A program made the position numbers and the translations under genes. Below are positions 4,934 to 6,618 of a stretch of 6,618 nucleotides of DNA, piece by piece. Under the pieces are notes generated by a model that did not search any database, was not told the origin of the DNA, and saw only the letters and a list, made by a program, of their open reading frames with translations. This DNA comes from Hyphomicrobiales bacterium (GTDB taxonomy: Bacteria > Pseudomonadota > Alphaproteobacteria > Rhizobiales > Xanthobacteraceae). The DNA lies in assembly GCA_003133345.1 (NCBI GenBank), contig PKXB01000030.1:6413-13030 (forward strand), written 5' to 3'. Positions within the stretch are counted from its first letter, which is position 1; the number at the start of each line of letters is the position of its first letter.

Positions 4934-6618
4934 ATGTCCCCGAGAAAGCCGATGCGGCAAGAAAAATTTCCATTCGGAATAGCCGGCGTCTCCGTCGGTG
5001 AAATCGAGCGGCAGGTTCCTGCCGGCGAGGCGCCGCCGCTGCCGACGAACGATCGTCTCGCCGTCATCGGCAAGTCGGTGCCCAGGATCAATGGACGCGC
5101 CAAGGTGACCGGCGCTGCGCGCTTCACCGTTGATATCAAGCTCCCCGGCATGCTGCACGCGCGGCTGCTGCGTTCGCCGCACGCGCACGCACACATTGTT
5201 TCGATTGATACACAGGCGGCGGAGCGAAATCCGGATGTGCGCGCCGTCCATGTCATTACCGACGTGGTCGGCCGCGCCATCGAGCGCGATGCGGGAACCG
5301 ATCATGGCGCCGGTGTTCATCTGCCGCCCGCGCTCTATGTCGGGGCACCGATCGCGGCAGTCGCGGCAATTACAGAGGAGGCGGTGGACGCAGCGCTGGG
5401 CCTGATCAAGGTCGACTACGAGGTGCTGCCGTTCGTGGTCGACATGGAGGACGCGCGCAAGCCGGACGCTCCTCCGGTCTTTGCGTCGCCGGTCATCGGC
5501 ACAGGGTTCGAGGGCCGCGCCCCGGGCAGTGGCGAGATTGCGCAGCACGGAAACATCCGCGGGCCGGTCAAAGCCGGCGCGCGCGGCGACATCGATGCGG
5601 GCTTTGCCGAAGCCGAGGTCGTGGTCGAAGAGGACTATCGCACACAGGTGCAGACGCATTGCTGCATGGAAACCCATTCCGTGGTCGCCGATTGGCGCCC
5701 GGATGGCCTGACCATCTACCTCTCGACGCAGTTCACCGCTGGCGTTCGCAACGAACTGGCGGAAGCCTTCAAACTGCCGCGCAACCAAGTCCGCGTTGTC
5801 GTCGACGCGATGGGCGGGGGATTTGGCTCGAAGTCGAGCGCGGGCAATTATGCGCGGGCGGCCGTTGCCCTTTCGCGCGCGGCCGCAGCGCCGGTCCGCC
5901 TCGCACTCGATCGGCGCGAGGAACATCTCGATTCGGGCAACAGGCCGGGGACATTCCAGCGCCTGAAGATCGGCGCGCGCAAGGATGGCCGGCTGAGCGC
6001 CATCTCGCTCTATACTTACGGGACGGCAGGAACCGCCACCGGCGCCGGCGTCGGCAATGTCGCGCAGGCCATGTACGAATGCCCGAATTTCGCCAGCGAG
6101 CAATACGACGTCTTCATCAATGCGGGACCCGGCTGCGCAATGCGCGGTCCGGGCAATACGCCTGGCGCCTTTGCGCTGGAACAGGCCATCGATGAGCTGG
6201 CGGAGAAATTGACGATCGATCCGCTGCTGCTGCGCGACCGCATCGATGCGAGCCCGGTGCGGCACGAGGAGCGGCGCCGCGGTGCCGAACGGATCGGCTG
6301 GAGCGGCCGCCACGCCCCGGGGGCAGACAAGGGTCCGATCAAGCGCGGTATCGGCGTGGCGCAGTCGTTGTGGGGCGCCAATGTGCAGACTAATGCCTCG
6401 TGCGAGGTTAGGCTGTTGCGCGACGGGTCGGTCGAGATCCTGTCCAGCGTGCAGGACATCGGCACCGGCATCGGCACGGTGCTGGCGCAGGTCGTCGCGG
6501 AAGAGCTTGGCCTGCGCCCGCAGGATATCACCGTCCGCATCGGCGACACCGAGTTTCCGGCCGGCCCACCGTCCTACGGCAGCAGAACCACGGCCTCGAT
6601 CACGCCGCCGGCGCGCAA
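4934..6618 (+). CDS. Molybdopterin-binding catalytic subunit, xanthine-dehydrogenase/aldehyde-oxidase family (cut by window edge)
   Basis: From ATG 4934, with AGAGG just upstream inside the preceding gene's end, 561 codons are open to the window edge. Family members have about 730-760 residues, so roughly a quarter is missing. Visible features are the N-terminal aldehyde-oxidase a/b hammerhead region (SVPRINGRAKVTGAARF at 48-64, RLLRSPHAHAHI), the CMETH segment at about 244-248, the cofactor-binding MGGGFGSK at 293-300, AMRGPGNTPGAFALEQAIDE at 402-421 and QDIGTGIGT at 507-515. The Arg in AMRGPG likely corresponds to an active-site Arg of PaoC-type aldehyde oxidases. The catalytic Glu that activates hydroxylation lies beyond the window. 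The enzyme should bind a molybdopterin cofactor and hydroxylate or oxidise an aldehyde or N-heterocycle; the substrate is unknown. It has no signal of its own and probably travels with the Tat-tagged [2Fe-2S] subunit. No FAD subunit precedes it, unlike PaoABC. Confidence 0.93.
   Translation, partial: MSPRKPMRQEKFPFGIAGVSVGEIERQVPAGEAPPLPTNDRLAVIGKSVPRINGRAKVTGAARFTVDIKLPGMLHARLLRSPHAHAHIVSIDTQAAERNPDVRAVHVITDVVGRAIERDAGTDHGAGVHLPPALYVGAPIAAVAAITEEAVDAALGLIKVDYEVLPFVVDMEDARKPDAPPVFASPVIGTGFEGRAPGSGEIAQHGNIRGPVKAGARGDIDAGFAEAEVVVEEDYRTQVQTHCCMETHSVVADWRPDGLTIYLSTQFTAGVRNELAEAFKLPRNQVRVVVDAMGGGFGSKSSAGNYARAAVALSRAAAAPVRLALDRREEHLDSGNRPGTFQRLKIGARKDGRLSAISLYTYGTAGTATGAGVGNVAQAMYECPNFASEQYDVFINAGPGCAMRGPGNTPGAFALEQAIDELAEKLTIDPLLLRDRIDASPVRHEERRRGAERIGWSGRHAPGADKGPIKRGIGVAQSLWGANVQTNASCEVRLLRDGSVEILSSVQDIGTGIGTVLAQVVAEELGLRPQDITVRIGDTEFPAGPPSYGSRTTASITPPAR

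Noticed and set aside
4349..6313. Minus-strand open frame of 654 codons opposite the molybdenum hydroxylase genes
   Set aside because: It is antisense to two strongly recognised genes. Its Arg/Ala/Asp-rich composition has no domain character, and GC-biased third codon positions readily create such shadows.

Overview
The window is GC-rich, and its gene content and codon use suggest a Bradyrhizobium/Rhodopseudomonas-type alphaproteobacterium (Hyphomicrobiales). The signs are FixK/FNR-type TTGAT-N4-ATCAA boxes, a Tat-exported molybdenum hydroxylase, a CFA-synthase neighbourhood with small zinc-ribbon and basic proteins, and a common integrase-core transposase. This assignment is inferred from protein character only; no search was run.

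Layout. Positions 1-702 (minus strand) hold, in order of transcription, a small four-cysteine zinc-ribbon protein whose inter-finger linker is enlarged by a 27-bp in-frame tandem repeat (445-702), a tiny Ala/Glu-rich reading frame broken by one extra base (321-435), and the N-terminus of a cyclopropane-fatty-acyl-phospholipid synthase that runs off the left edge (1-299). Positions 703-1017 have no protein gene but contain three consecutive hairpins, the last followed by six T's. This is a good candidate for an undescribed plus-strand small RNA. Positions 1018-1254 encode a small, highly charged helical protein. Positions 1430-2539 encode a half-size FUSC/aromatic-acid-exporter-type inner-membrane protein.

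Positions 2540-3853 are a graveyard of broken genes. A truncated integrase-type transposase carries three separate one-base insertions (2569-3249, minus). It abuts the last ~40 codons of a c-type cytochrome (3323-3448, plus). A truncated short-chain dehydrogenase with a damaged Rossmann motif follows (3686-3853, minus). Insertion and deletion have clearly reshaped this stretch.

Positions 3854-4288 form a long intergenic region with one perfect and two weaker FixK/FNR-like boxes. It leads into a two-gene operon: a Tat-exported [2Fe-2S] subunit (4289-4930) and, 3 bp later, the molybdopterin-binding subunit of a xanthine-dehydrogenase-family hydroxylase (4934 to the right edge). No FAD subunit lies between them. 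Such two-subunit periplasmic enzymes usually pass electrons to a c-type cytochrome, so the beheaded cytochrome just upstream may be a lost partner. The perfect FixK-type box, about 41.5 bp ahead of a plausible transcription start, suggests the operon is switched on under low oxygen.

I see no CRISPR array, phage module, toxin-antitoxin pair or defence system. The most original signals are the structured-RNA candidate, the FixK-type control of the molybdenum hydroxylase, and the repeat-expanded zinc ribbon.
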